A stretch of 64,000 nucleotides of DNA from contig NZ_CADIKK010000005.1 in NCBI RefSeq assembly GCF_902859915.1, positions 222,703-286,702 of the forward strand, given 5' to 3'. This stretch comes from Paraburkholderia ultramafica. Lineage in GTDB: Bacteria > Pseudomonadota > Gammaproteobacteria > Burkholderiales > Burkholderiaceae. The position numbers were made by a program, and so were the translations under genes. The notes under the pieces are model-generated. The model was not told the DNA's origin. It ran no database searches and saw nothing but the letters and a program-made list of their open reading frames with translations. This document shows, one piece after another, positions 43,118 to 52,217 of the stretch (position 1 is its first letter; the number at the start of each line of letters is the position of its first letter).

Positions 43118-44965
43118 ATGCCTTTGCCTACTCCCCCCAGCAAGCTCGGCAATCTCCTGCCACCTGACGAATACAAGGCCAAAGCCGCCACCCCGGCGCG
43201 CTCCGCCGCGAAGAAACAGGCCGGTGTCGGGGAATCCGCAGAGTCGGCTGATTACGGCCGCGCGAACGTCGCCATGCCAATGGCGCATGCCGCCAATGCC
43301 GCCACCACTTTGCGGCCTGTGCCGGCTTCGTCGCCCGCTGCTGTTGCCCAAGCCGCCCCTGCACGCGGCCGCAAAACAAAGCAGACCGCTGCGTTGTTGC
43401 AGCCGGTTCCGGCTGGCCGTCCGCACGGCGAACCTGCCGCACCCGCGGTTCAACTGCAGCCGGTAGTCGCACGCGCGCCGAGCGCGCAACAGGCCGAGGC
43501 CAGTACGCCTGCCGCCGCGCCCAGCACGCGCGGCACCAGCAAGAAACGCGGCACGGCTGCCGCACCGGTCGAAGTCCAGAAACTGTTCGTGCTCGACACG
43601 AACGTGCTGATGCACGATCCGAGCTGCCTGTTCCGTTTCGAGGAACACGACGTCTATCTGCCGATGATGACGTTGGAAGAACTCGACAACCACAAGAAGG
43701 GCATGTCGGAAGTCGCGCGCAACGCCCGTCAGGTGAGCCGCACGCTGGATGCGCTGGTGGCGAACGCCGGCAACATGTCCGACGGCATTTCGCTCGCACG
43801 TCTGGGCAGCCGCGAGGCGTCCGGCCGTCTGTACTTCCAGACCAAGCTCACCGCGATCGAGCCGGTGGAAGGTCTGCCGGAAGGCAAGGCCGATAACCAG
43901 ATCCTCGGCGTCGTGCGCGCGTTGCAGCGCGACCGGATGGATCGCCAGGTCGTGCTGGTGTCGAAAGACATCAACATGCGCATCAAGGCGCATGCGCTCG
44001 GCCTGCCCGCCGAAGATTACTTCAACGACCAGGTGCTCGAGGACAGCGACCTGCTGTATTCGGGCATCCGCGCGCTGCCGCAGGATTTCTGGACCAGGCA
44101 CGCGAAGGGCATGGAGAGCTGGCAGGACACCAAAACCGGCACCACGTACTACCGGGTGACGGGTCCGCTGTGCGCGTCGATGCTGGTCAACGAATTCGTC
44201 TATCTGGAGCCGCAAAACGGCGAGCCGACCTTTCATGCGCTGGTGCGCGAGCTGAACGGCAAGACGGCGCTGCTGCAAACACTGCGCGATTACGGCCACC
44301 ACAAGAACAACGTGTGGGGCATCACGGCGCGCAATCGCGAGCAGAACTTCGCGCTGAACCTGCTGATGAATCCGGAAATCGACTTCGTCACGCTGCTGGG
44401 TCAGGCCGGCACCGGCAAGACGCTGGTCGCGCTCGCCGCCGGTCTCGCGCAGGTGCTCGACGACAAGCGCTACAACGAGATCATCGTGACGCGCGCGACG
44501 GTGCCGGTCGGCGAAGACATCGGCTTTCTGCCGGGCACGGAAGAGGAAAAGATGCAGCCGTGGATGGGTGCGTTCGACGACAACCTCGAAGTGCTGCAGA
44601 AGACCGACGACGCCGCCGGCGAATGGGGCCGCGCCGCGACGCAGGAGTTGATCCGCTCGCGTCTGAAGATCAAGAGCATGAACTTCATGCGCGGCCGGAC
44701 GTTCGTGGACAAGTACCTGATCATCGACGAGGCGCAGAACCTGACGCCGAAGCAGATGAAGACGCTGGTCACGCGCGCGGGTCCGGGCACCAAGATCATT
44801 TGCCTCGGCAATATCGCCCAGATCGATACGCCGTACCTGACTGAAGGCAGTTCGGGGCTGACGTACGTGGTCGACCGCTTCAAGGGCTGGGCGCACAGCG
44901 GGCACGTGACGCTGGCACGCGGCGAGCGCTCGCGCCTCGCCGATTACGCGTCGGAAATTCTCTAA
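43118..44965 (+). CDS. PhoH-like protein with N-terminal PIN domain
   Basis: A 615-residue PIN-PhoH protein (PhoH2-type RNA helicase/ribonuclease). Residues 1-150 are Ala/Pro-rich and low in complexity. The PIN domain begins KLFVLDTNVLMHDP with D160 as first acidic residue, and the PhoH ATPase has Walker A GQAGTGKT at 428-435 and Walker B FVDKYLIIDEAQN. The ATG at 43118 has GGGA upstream. PhoH2 proteins unwind and cut RNA in mycobacteria; role here not known. Confidence 0.93.
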   Translation: MPLPTPPSKLGNLLPPDEYKAKAATPARSAAKKQAGVGESAESADYGRANVAMPMAHAANAATTLRPVPASSPAAVAQAAPARGRKTKQTAALLQPVPAGRPHGEPAAPAVQLQPVVARAPSAQQAEASTPAAAPSTRGTSKKRGTAAAPVEVQKLFVLDTNVLMHDPSCLFRFEEHDVYLPMMTLEELDNHKKGMSEVARNARQVSRTLDALVANAGNMSDGISLARLGSREASGRLYFQTKLTAIEPVEGLPEGKADNQILGVVRALQRDRMDRQVVLVSKDINMRIKAHALGLPAEDYFNDQVLEDSDLLYSGIRALPQDFWTRHAKGMESWQDTKTGTTYYRVTGPLCASMLVNEFVYLEPQNGEPTFHALVRELNGKTALLQTLRDYGHHKNNVWGITARNREQNFALNLLMNPEIDFVTLLGQAGTGKTLVALAAGLAQVLDDKRYNEIIVTRATVPVGEDIGFLPGTEEEKMQPWMGAFDDNLEVLQKTDDAAGEWGRAATQELIRSRLKIKSMNFMRGRTFVDKYLIIDEAQNLTPKQMKTLVTRAGPGTKIICLGNIAQIDTPYLTEGSSGLTYVVDRFKGWAHSGHVTLARGERSRLADYASEIL

Positions 44966-44990
44966 GTTTCAGCGAGTTAGCTTCACCTCG

Positions 44991-45024
44991 AAGCCGCGCC
45001 CGGTGTTCCGGACGCGGCTTTTTT
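44991..45024 (+). terminator. Terminator after the phoH-like gene
   Basis: An 8-bp stem (AAGCCGCG with CGCGGCTT) and a 14-base loop followed by six T residues, 26 bases past the stop codon. Confidence 0.85.
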
Positions 45025-45167
45025 ATTGGCCCGGCGTCCCCGATGGGCAACACTTAGCGCACGAACTTGAAGTAAGTTATCAACAATTCTTGCCCGAGCC
45101 ATGTTCCACGGCTACTATCCGGACATCGTCCGCCAGTCAACGAGTTAAACGCTCGCCCTCGTCTTCA

Positions 45168-46142
45168 ATGTGCCGACTCGCATTTTCGCTGCTGACCGTC
45201 CTGTTGCTCGCCGCCTGCGCCGGCGCGCCGCAGAAGACGTCGCGCGGGTCCGGCGGCTCGAACGTCGTGGCGAACGGCGGGTATCATGCGCCGCCGCCCG
45301 GCTTTCCCAATTTCGTCGATCACAGCATAGGCCGCGAGGAAATCTCGATTCAGGCGATGAGTCTGGTCGGCATTCCATACCGCTGGGGTGGCAATACGCC
45401 CGATAGCGGCTTCGATTGCAGCGGATTGGTTCGCTATGTGGTGTTGCGCGCCGCTTCGGTGAATCTGCCGCGCACCACGGCCGATATCAGCGAGCGCGGC
45501 GAATCGATCGAACCGGATGGGATTGCGCCAGGCGATCTGATTTTCTTCAATACGACGGGGCGCGCGCATTCGCATGTCGGCATTTACGTGGGCAAACTAC
45601 GCTTCGTCAACGCGCCATCGACCGGCGGCACGGTGCGGCTCGACTATCTGACCAACCCTTATTGGGCCAGGCGCTTCGACGGCATTCGCCGCGTGGCCGG
45701 GCCGGCTGCCGCACCCGCACCATTCGATACGCCGAGCTATCAGGCTGCGGCGCCGCAGCCGGAGCGCGTCGCCCCGGGGGCGCAGACAGCGCCGGCATAT
45801 GCGGGCGCAACGGCGACGACGCCGATTCCCACTGCACAGGCAAGCGCGTCTGACGCCACCGTTGGCTCACCGGCTCAACCTGCGACAGCCGCCCGCGCGG
45901 TTCCGCAGACCGCGGTCTCTCACGCGCCTGACGCCATCGACGCCGCCGCCGATGCGTTCGAGCCGCCACCGCCCGCATCGGTGGCCACACGTCAGGCCCA
46001 GCAGGCTCAGGCTCAGGCTCAGCAAGCCGAAACAAATGGCGGCGTGCAAATCATGCGAGCCTCGACCTCCTCGCGTGGCATGCCCGCTCCCACGCAGACC
46101 AACGACGATCCGATCGCCCGCTTCGCCAACGGCAACTTCTGA
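45168..46142 (+). CDS. NlpC/P60 family lipoprotein endopeptidase
   Basis: A 324-residue protein. The start MCRLAFSLLTVLLLAACAGA is a lipoprotein signal with lipobox Cys 17. The NlpC/P60 domain spans about 60-185, with the catalytic Cys in DCSGLVRYV and His in HSHVGIYVG. Family members cut peptidoglycan peptides. The C-terminal third is low-complexity (Ala/Pro/Gln, including QAQQAQAQAQQAE). The ATG at 45168 is preferred over an upstream frame without domain similarity. Confidence 0.92.
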   Translation: MCRLAFSLLTVLLLAACAGAPQKTSRGSGGSNVVANGGYHAPPPGFPNFVDHSIGREEISIQAMSLVGIPYRWGGNTPDSGFDCSGLVRYVVLRAASVNLPRTTADISERGESIEPDGIAPGDLIFFNTTGRAHSHVGIYVGKLRFVNAPSTGGTVRLDYLTNPYWARRFDGIRRVAGPAAAPAPFDTPSYQAAAPQPERVAPGAQTAPAYAGATATTPIPTAQASASDATVGSPAQPATAARAVPQTAVSHAPDAIDAAADAFEPPPPASVATRQAQQAQAQAQQAETNGGVQIMRASTSSRGMPAPTQTNDDPIARFANGNF

Positions 46143-46325
46143 CGCGGCAGTCGCCGCGCGCAGGGCCGTCGCCGAGGCGTCCGGCAAACAGAACGCAAAA
46201 CAGGCCGCCGACACGCCCCGCCACGCCACCCAGCGTTCCTCTGCCGCATCAAAGGGCCAGCGCGTCACAGCAATGCTGCCGATCTGCTATCGTCATCGGT
46301 ATTCTTCCGACAGCGGGTGGTGACG

Positions 46326-47132
46326 ATGGATCTCGGGCTGAAAGACAAGGTGGTGTTGATCGCGGGCGGCAGCAAGGGAATCGGGTTCGCCTGCGCCCGG
46401 GCGTTCGCGCAGGAAGGCGCGAAAGTCGCGATCGTCTCGCGCGACCCCGCCAATCTCGCGCGCGCCTACGAGCAGTTGAAGCAGGAAGGTTTTCACGTGC
46501 ACCGGACCCGCGCCGATCTGCACGAACCGCACAGCGCCGCCGACATCGTCGAGGAAGTCAGCACCGCGGTAGGTCCGATCGACGTGCTGATCAACAGCGC
46601 CGGCGCGGCGCGCCGCTATGACCCGGAAACGCTCGACGCCGACGCGTTCAGGGCGACCATGGAAGCGAAATATTTCCCCTACATCTATCCGCAGCAGGAA
46701 GTCCTGCGCCGCATGGCCGAGCGCGCGAAAGCCGGCAGCGGCGCCGAACCCGGCACGATCGTCAACATCATCGGCATGGGCGGCAAGATCGCGAGCGATA
46801 TCCATATCGCCGGCGGAGCCGCGAATGCCGCACTGATGCTCGCCACCGTCGGCCTCGCCCACTACTACGCGCGCTACGGCATCCGCATCAACGCGATCAA
46901 CCCTGGGGCGACGCTGACCGAGCGCGTCGAGGAAGCAGTCAAGCTGGAAGCGGTGCTGCAAGGCATCGAGAACGCGGACGCGCTGGCGCGCGGACAGGCC
47001 AAAGTGCCGCTCGGACGCTATGCAAAACCGGAGGAGATTGCCGACGTCGCGCTGTTTCTGGCGAGCCGCCGCGCGAGCTATGTGACGGGCGCGATAGTCC
47101 CGATGGATGGGGGCAGCGCGCCGCTGATCTGA
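46326..47132 (+). CDS. SDR-family protein lacking the canonical YxxxK pair
   Basis: A 268-residue short-chain dehydrogenase-fold protein. The NAD(P) loop GGSKGIGFA is at about 14-22, NSAG near 90 and GxxxTxxV-type PG later (INPGATLTERV). Where the YxxxK pair is expected, the sequence reads IHIAGGAANAALMLA, with no Tyr or Lys in those positions. It could bind nucleotide without classical oxidoreductase activity. A GTG at 46317 is the alternative start; the ATG follows GGTGG. It converges on the phosphate transporter gene. Confidence 0.85.
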   Translation: MDLGLKDKVVLIAGGSKGIGFACARAFAQEGAKVAIVSRDPANLARAYEQLKQEGFHVHRTRADLHEPHSAADIVEEVSTAVGPIDVLINSAGAARRYDPETLDADAFRATMEAKYFPYIYPQQEVLRRMAERAKAGSGAEPGTIVNIIGMGGKIASDIHIAGGAANAALMLATVGLAHYYARYGIRINAINPGATLTERVEEAVKLEAVLQGIENADALARGQAKVPLGRYAKPEEIADVALFLASRRASYVTGAIVPMDGGSAPLI

Positions 47133-47150
47133 ATGCGGCGCGCTTACACA

Positions 47151-48161
47151 TTACAGGAAGTGGTGCCCGAACCACCAACCCGCCGCGGACAGCACCGCGG
47201 CGGCCGGAATCGTCAACACCCACGCCCAGACGATGTTGCCGGCCACGCCCCAACGCACCGCGCTGAGCTTCTGCGTCGCGCCGACGCCGACGATCGCGCC
47301 GGTAATCGTGTGCGTGGTGGACACCGGAATGCCGAGCCACGAAGCGGTAAACAGCGTGATTGCCCCGCCCGACTCCGCGCAAAAACCGCCGACCGGCTTG
47401 AGCCTGGTAATTTTCTGGCCCATGGTGCGGACGATCCGCCAGCCGCCGAACAGCGTGCCGAGGCCCATCGACAGATAGCAGCCTCCGATCACCCACAGCG
47501 GCGGCGCGTCCGCGTACGACGATGCAAAGCCGGTCGCGATCAGCAGCATCCAGATAATGCCGATGGTTTTCTGCGCGTCGTTGCCGCCGTGGCCCAGGCT
47601 GTACAAGCCCGCCGACACCAGTTGCAGACGCCGGAAACGCCGGTCGACCTTGCTCGGCGGCGTGCGGAAATACATCCACGACACCGCCAGCATGAAAAAT
47701 GACCCGAGCACGAAGCCCAGCAGCGGCGAGATGAAGATGAAGGCCACCGTCTTCAGCAGGCCGTCCATGTTGAGCGAGCCCCACCCCGACTTCGCGAGCG
47801 CGGCGCCCACGAGCCCGCCGATCAGCGCATGCGACGAACTGGAAGGAATGCCGTAATGCCAGGTGATGATGTTCCAGCCGACCGCGCCGGCCAGTGCGCC
47901 GAAAATCACGTAGTGATCGACGATGTTGGGATCGATCGTGCCCCGGCCGACGGTCGCGGCCACCTTCAGGTGAAACACGAAATACGCGATGACGTTGAAT
48001 GCCGCCGCGAAAGCCACCGCCTGCTGCGGTTTCAGCACGCCGGTGGAAACGACCGTGGCGATCGAATTCGCCGCGTCGTGAAAGCCGTTCATGAAGTCGA
48101 AAATCAGCGCGACAGCGACCAGGCCGGCGACGACCCAGATTGCAAGTTGTATCGACTGCAT
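47151..48161 (-). CDS. pit: Low-affinity inorganic phosphate transporter (Pit)
   Basis: A 336-residue membrane protein of the PiT family. The N-terminal signature FDFMNGFHDAANSIATVVSTG and the C-terminal PVSTTHTITGAIVGVGATQ carry the paired phosphate motifs of the family. It imports phosphate with protons or as a metal-phosphate complex. The start overlaps the stop of the DUF47 gene by one base (TAATG), so the two are coupled. Confidence 0.96.
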   Translation of the reverse strand: MQSIQLAIWVVAGLVAVALIFDFMNGFHDAANSIATVVSTGVLKPQQAVAFAAAFNVIAYFVFHLKVAATVGRGTIDPNIVDHYVIFGALAGAVGWNIITWHYGIPSSSSHALIGGLVGAALAKSGWGSLNMDGLLKTVAFIFISPLLGFVLGSFFMLAVSWMYFRTPPSKVDRRFRRLQLVSAGLYSLGHGGNDAQKTIGIIWMLLIATGFASSYADAPPLWVIGGCYLSMGLGTLFGGWRIVRTMGQKITRLKPVGGFCAESGGAITLFTASWLGIPVSTTHTITGAIVGVGATQKLSAVRWGVAGNIVWAWVLTIPAAAVLSAAGWWFGHHFL

Positions 48162-48772
48162 TATGCGTTTTCCAGCACGATGCCTTCGATGATGTTCGCT
48201 ACATCCTCACACTTGTCCGTGATCGTTTCGAGCAATTCGTAAATCGCTTTCAGCTTGATCAGGGTCTTGACGTTGTCTTCTTCGCAGAACAGTTTCGACA
48301 TGGCCGAGCGCAGCACGCGGTCGGCTTCCGATTCCAGACGGTCGATTTCCTCGCAGGCCTTCAGGATCTGGCTGGCCTGCTTCATGTCCGACAGCAGGCT
48401 GACGGCGAACTGCACGCGCCCGGAAGTCGCCGTGCAGATGTGCGCCAACTGGCTGGCTTCAGAGGTCACCGCCTGCACGTCGTACAGCGAGATAGCGGTG
48501 GCGACGTCCTCCATCAAATCGAGGATGTCGTCCATCGTGGTGATCAGCTTGTGGATCTCATCGCGGTCGAGCGGCGTGATGAAGGTCTTGTGCAGCAGGT
48601 CGATGGCTTCGTGCGTGAGCTTGTCAGCGGCCTTCTCGGCTTTTTGCACGTTTTGCTTATGGGTTTCCGCGTCTTGCAGATTGTCGATCAGCAGCTCGAG
48701 TTCGCGGCTCGCCGAGACGATGCACGTTGCGTGCGCATTGAAAATTTCAAAGAACTTGCGCTCGGTGGGCAT
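48161..48772 (-). CDS. DUF47 family (PhoU-like) phosphate transport accessory protein
   Basis: A 203-residue, mostly helical protein of the DUF47/YkaA group, found upstream of Pit transporters and likely to modulate them. The start MPTERKFFEIFNAHATCIVSASRELE is family-like. The 5' end carries an 18-base duplication (48760-48777 and 48779-48796) that makes a second ATG upstream in another reading frame. Confidence 0.92.
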   Translation of the reverse strand: MPTERKFFEIFNAHATCIVSASRELELLIDNLQDAETHKQNVQKAEKAADKLTHEAIDLLHKTFITPLDRDEIHKLITTMDDILDLMEDVATAISLYDVQAVTSEASQLAHICTATSGRVQFAVSLLSDMKQASQILKACEEIDRLESEADRVLRSAMSKLFCEEDNVKTLIKLKAIYELLETITDKCEDVANIIEGIVLENA

Positions 48773-48796
48773 GAAACCGCTCGGTGGGCATGAAAC
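48760..48796 (-). repeat. 18-bp tandem duplication over the DUF47 start codon
   Basis: GCTCGGTGGGCATGAAAC occurs at 48760-48777 and 48779-48796 (plus-strand reading), each holding CAT. The second copy gives an ATG at 48791 on the minus strand, 19 bases upstream of the real start and in a different frame; it would encode 14 codons (MPTERFHAHRAQVL) and stop inside the gene. Confidence 0.95.
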
Positions 48797-48922
48797 GACC
48801 GAGCATTGGGATCCCGAAAATTGGTCACATTATGGCTGACATAAAACTGCCATATTGCACCGTTGCGGGGCCGTTGCGGCACTTTTGAAAGCGCCGTTAC
48901 AACAGGCGCTTAACGTATCCCT

Positions 48923-50308
48923 TTACTCACTGTAGAAATTCTGCGCGCCGGCAAAATTGTCGAACTTCGTGAATTGGCCATGGAACGTGAGCCGAACTGG
49001 CCCGATCGGACCATTCCGCTGCTTACCGATGATAATCTCCGCCGTGCCCTTGTCCGGGCTGTCCGGGTTGTAGACTTCGTCACGGTAAATGAACAGGATC
49101 ACGTCCGCGTCCTGCTCGATAGCGCCGGATTCGCGCAGATCCGACATGATCGGCCGCTTGTTCGGACGCTGCTCGAGGCCCCGGTTGAGCTGCGACAACG
49201 CGATCACCGGCACGTCGAGCTCCTTGGCGAGACTCTTCAGCGAACGCGAAATTTCCGAAATTTCGGTTGCGCGGTTTTCACCGGTCGACGACCCGCTCAT
49301 CAGCTGCAGGTAGTCGATGATGATCAAACCGAGCTTGCCACACTGGCGCGACAGCCGGCGCGCGCGCGAGCGCAATTCCATCGGGTTCAGACCGCCGGTT
49401 TCGTCGATAAAGATCTGCGCCTCGCTCATTTTCTGCACCGCGTGCGTGAGCTTCGGCCAATCTTCGTCGGTCAGACGCCCGGTTCGCATGCGGTGCTGAT
49501 CCAGCCGGCCGACCGAGCCGAGCATACGCATCGTGAGCTGCGAGCCCGGCATTTCCATCGAGAACACGGCGACCGGCAGGCCATACTCGACCGCGACGTA
49601 TTCGCCGATGTTCATGGAAAACGCCGTTTTACCCATCGACGGACGGCCCGCGACGATGATCAGCTCGCCGCCGTGCATGCCGGAGGTCATGCGGTCCAGA
49701 TCGACGAAACCGGTCGGCGTGCCGGTCACATCGCTCGGATTGGCGGTGTGATACAGCGTGTCGATCCGTTCGACCACTTCGGTGAGCAGCGGCCCGATTT
49801 CGAGGAACCCTTGGGTGCCGCGCGCGCCGTCTTCGGCAATCGAAAACACCTTCGATTCGGCCTCGTCCAGCAACTGCCGGACTTCCTTGCCCTGCGGGTT
49901 GAACGCGTCGGCCGAGATTTCGTCGGCCACGGAAACCAGCCGGCGCAGCACCGCGCGATCGCGCACGATTTCCGCATAGCGGCGGATATTGGCCGCGCTC
50001 GGCGTGTTTTGCGCCAGTGCGTTCAGGTACGCGAGACCACCGACGTCCTCCGCCTTGCCCGAGGTGCCGAGCGCCTCGTACACGGTAATCACGTCGGCCG
50101 GACGCGTGGCCGCGATCAGCTTGCCGATGTGCTCGAAGATGATGCGGTGGTCGTAGCGGTAAAAGTCGCTCTGTGACAGGAAGTCGGCGATGCGGTCCCA
50201 TGCCGCGTTATCGAGCAGCAAGCCGCCCAGCACCGATTGCTCGGCCTCGATCGAATGCGGCGGGACTTTCAGCGACTCGAGTTGGGGATCTTTGGACGGT
50301 GCGTTCAT
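48923..50308 (-). CDS. dnaB: Replicative DNA helicase DnaB
   Basis: A 461-residue hexameric helicase. The N-terminal helical domain is followed by Walker A GRPSMGKT at 221-228, and LIIIDYLQLM and the Arg finger region come later. It lies 134 bases downstream of rplI with a terminator between, so it is likely expressed both by read-through and from its own promoter. Confidence 0.99.
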   Translation of the reverse strand: MNAPSKDPQLESLKVPPHSIEAEQSVLGGLLLDNAAWDRIADFLSQSDFYRYDHRIIFEHIGKLIAATRPADVITVYEALGTSGKAEDVGGLAYLNALAQNTPSAANIRRYAEIVRDRAVLRRLVSVADEISADAFNPQGKEVRQLLDEAESKVFSIAEDGARGTQGFLEIGPLLTEVVERIDTLYHTANPSDVTGTPTGFVDLDRMTSGMHGGELIIVAGRPSMGKTAFSMNIGEYVAVEYGLPVAVFSMEMPGSQLTMRMLGSVGRLDQHRMRTGRLTDEDWPKLTHAVQKMSEAQIFIDETGGLNPMELRSRARRLSRQCGKLGLIIIDYLQLMSGSSTGENRATEISEISRSLKSLAKELDVPVIALSQLNRGLEQRPNKRPIMSDLRESGAIEQDADVILFIYRDEVYNPDSPDKGTAEIIIGKQRNGPIGPVRLTFHGQFTKFDNFAGAQNFYSE

Positions 50309-50371
50309 GGAGAGGGATTATCGGGTAATCGGGCGACGGCGGCGAGCGCGAAAACGAAAAAAAACGGGCAC

Positions 50372-50404
50372 AAAAAAAGCAGGGGCCGGTTACCCGGCCC
50401 CTGC
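50372..50404 (-). terminator. Terminator between rplI and dnaB
   Basis: A perfect 11-bp stem (GCAGGGGCCGG and complement) with a 4-base loop, followed on the minus strand by seven T residues. It lies 39 bases past rplI. Confidence 0.9.
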
Positions 50405-50442
50405 CCTTCGCCAGCAACGTGCTAGCAAATGCTACATGGTGC

Positions 50443-50895
50443 TTAGACGTGTTCGCCGATCACAGCCACCGTCACATCGACCAGAACGTCGGTGTGCAGC
50501 GAGATCTGGACCGGGTGTTCGCCGACCAGCTTCAGCGGGCCTTCCGGCAGACGCACTTGCGCCTTTTCCACTGCGAAGCCTTGCTTGACCAGTGCGTCAG
50601 CGATGTCGGCGTTCGTCACCGAGCCGAACAGACGGCCGTCGACGCCAGCCTTCTGGCCGATCTGAACCGTCGAGCCTGCCAGCTTTTCGCCTTGAGCTTG
50701 AGCGGCAGCCAGCTTTTCAGCGGCGATCTTTTCGAGTTCTGCGCGGCGCACTTCGAATTCAGCCAGGGCTTCCTTCGTTGCACGGCGAGCTTGCTTGTTC
50801 GGGATCAGGAAGTTACGTGCGTAACCGTCCTTAACCTTAACGATATCGCCCAGGTTGCCCAGATTGACGACTTTTTCCAGAAGAATGATTTGCAT
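50443..50895 (-). CDS. rplI: 50S ribosomal protein L9
   Basis: A 150-residue L9. The start [32 protein letters not shown] is diagnostic (given in part), followed by the central helix and the C-terminal domain. Last of four genes rpsF-priB-rpsR-rplI on this strand. Confidence 0.99.
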   Translation of the reverse strand: MQIILLEKVVNLGNLGDIVKVKDGYARNFLIPNKQARRATKEALAEFEVRRAELEKIAAEKLAAAQAQGEKLAGSTVQIGQKAGVDGRLFGSVTNADIADALVKQGFAVEKAQVRLPEGPLKLVGEHPVQISLHTDVLVDVTVAVIGEHV

Positions 50896-50922
50896 TCGGA
50901 TGCTCCTTATCGCGTCGTCGGG

Positions 50923-51198
50923 TTAGGCCTTGTGCTGGTCGGTGTACGGCACCAGCGCGAGGAAACGTGCGCGCTTGATTGCCGTGTCCAACTGGCGTTG
51001 ATAGTGCGACTTCGTACCCGTGAGACGCGCCGGCGTGATCTTGCCGTTTTCGCCGATGAAGTCCTTCAGCGTTTCGAGGTCCTTGTAGTCGATGTGATCG
51101 ACGCCAGCGGCCGTGAAACGGCAGAACTTCTTGCGCTTGAAGAGCGGATTTTGTTGCTGACGACGCTTGTCGAATTTCTTACCAGTCGGGCGGGGCAT
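50923..51198 (-). CDS. rpsR: 30S ribosomal protein S18
   Basis: A 91-residue S18. [19 protein letters not shown] and [32 protein letters not shown] are the family core, the latter given in part. It starts two bases after priB, so the two are coupled. Confidence 0.99.
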   Translation of the reverse strand: MPRPTGKKFDKRRQQQNPLFKRKKFCRFTAAGVDHIDYKDLETLKDFIGENGKITPARLTGTKSHYQRQLDTAIKRARFLALVPYTDQHKA

Positions 51199-51200
51199 GT

Positions 51201-51500
51201 TCAGTCCTTTCCAATGTCCTGCAATGCTGTGATGTGAAATACCAGAGTTCTTGCGTTGCGGTGCTTTTTCGCCAGGAAGCCGGTGAAGAGCGTTTCCACG
51301 CCCATCGGACAGCTTTCCAGCCTACCGCTCGCCTCGCCTGCGGCCACCGCCTGCATGGTCAGTTCGACTTGCCGGGCGATGCCGGCTTCGACGACTTCCG
51401 TGCGGTGCTGCAACGTGCAGCCTGCAATCGGAACGCCGGCGGGGGTGTACCGCACCGGTTCGCGTTCGACGACGCTGGCCGTGAGTTGCAGCCGATTCAT
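51201..51500 (-). CDS. priB: Primosomal replication protein PriB
   Basis: A 99-residue OB-fold protein, paralogous to SSB, that helps PriA restart stalled forks. [25 protein letters not shown] and [14 protein letters not shown] end ([13 protein letters not shown]) fit the family. It lies between rpsF and rpsR, its usual place in Proteobacteria. Confidence 0.95.
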   Translation of the reverse strand: MNRLQLTASVVEREPVRYTPAGVPIAGCTLQHRTEVVEAGIARQVELTMQAVAAGEASGRLESCPMGVETLFTGFLAKKHRNARTLVFHITALQDIGKD

Positions 51501-51550
51501 GTAACCTTGGCGAGCGCGACGCTCTGTTCTGGTAGCTTAAATAGTGTGTC

Positions 51551-51925
51551 TTAAGCCTGCGCTTCGGACGGTTGCGTAGCAGCCGACTTCTTGGCTTCTT
51601 CGCGCTGCACTTCCTTCATCATCGGCGACGGGCCGGTTTCGGCCTTCTTCATCTTGACGATCAGGTGACGCAGAACAGCGTCGTTGAACTTGAATGCGTG
51701 TTCCAGCTCGTCGAGCGTGGTTTGGTCGCATTCGATGTTCATGCAGACGTAGTGAGCCTTCGCGAGTTTCTCGATCATGTAGGCCAGTTGGCGACGGCCC
51801 CAGTCTTCAATACGGTGGATCTGGCCACCGTGCGACGTGATCGTGGACTTGTAACGCTCGATCATGGCGGACACTTGCTCGCTCTGATCCGGGTGCACGA
51901 TAAATACGATTTCGTAATGACGCAT
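51551..51925 (-). CDS. rpsF: 30S ribosomal protein S6
   Basis: A 124-residue S6. The start [21 protein letters not shown] and the [19 protein letters not shown] region are canonical. The acidic C-terminal tail of E. coli S6, which is extended with glutamate, is replaced by [13 protein letters not shown]. The ATG at 51925 has a GGAGT ribosome binding site. Confidence 0.98.
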   Translation of the reverse strand: MRHYEIVFIVHPDQSEQVSAMIERYKSTITSHGGQIHRIEDWGRRQLAYMIEKLAKAHYVCMNIECDQTTLDELEHAFKFNDAVLRHLIVKMKKAETGPSPMMKEVQREEAKKSAATQPSEAQA

Positions 51926-52217
51926 ATTCACTCCTTGTGGATTAAAGCCACCCGGGCGTCGGAACCGGTGTGGCAAGTGAGAAGCCAAAGAGTGTAACCC
52001 GATTGGGGCCGGGTTGCAAGATATTGCGTGACGGCGACACACGAATCGGTTGTGTTTTCAAGGGTTTAGGCTGGAGCTGGCCGCGCCGCCGCAAGGCATT
52101 TCGTGCGGGAGCCCAAAGCGGGCCGGCCAGTCGCGGCCGACCCGCACCACGCCTTCCCGCCCCCCGCTCGCACCATTCGTCGACCGTTCAGGGGCGCGGA
52201 GCACCCGGCTGAGCAAC

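Noticed and set aside
43052..44905. A 617-codon open frame opposite the phoH-like gene
   Set aside because: Antisense to a clear PIN-PhoH gene; no domain features.
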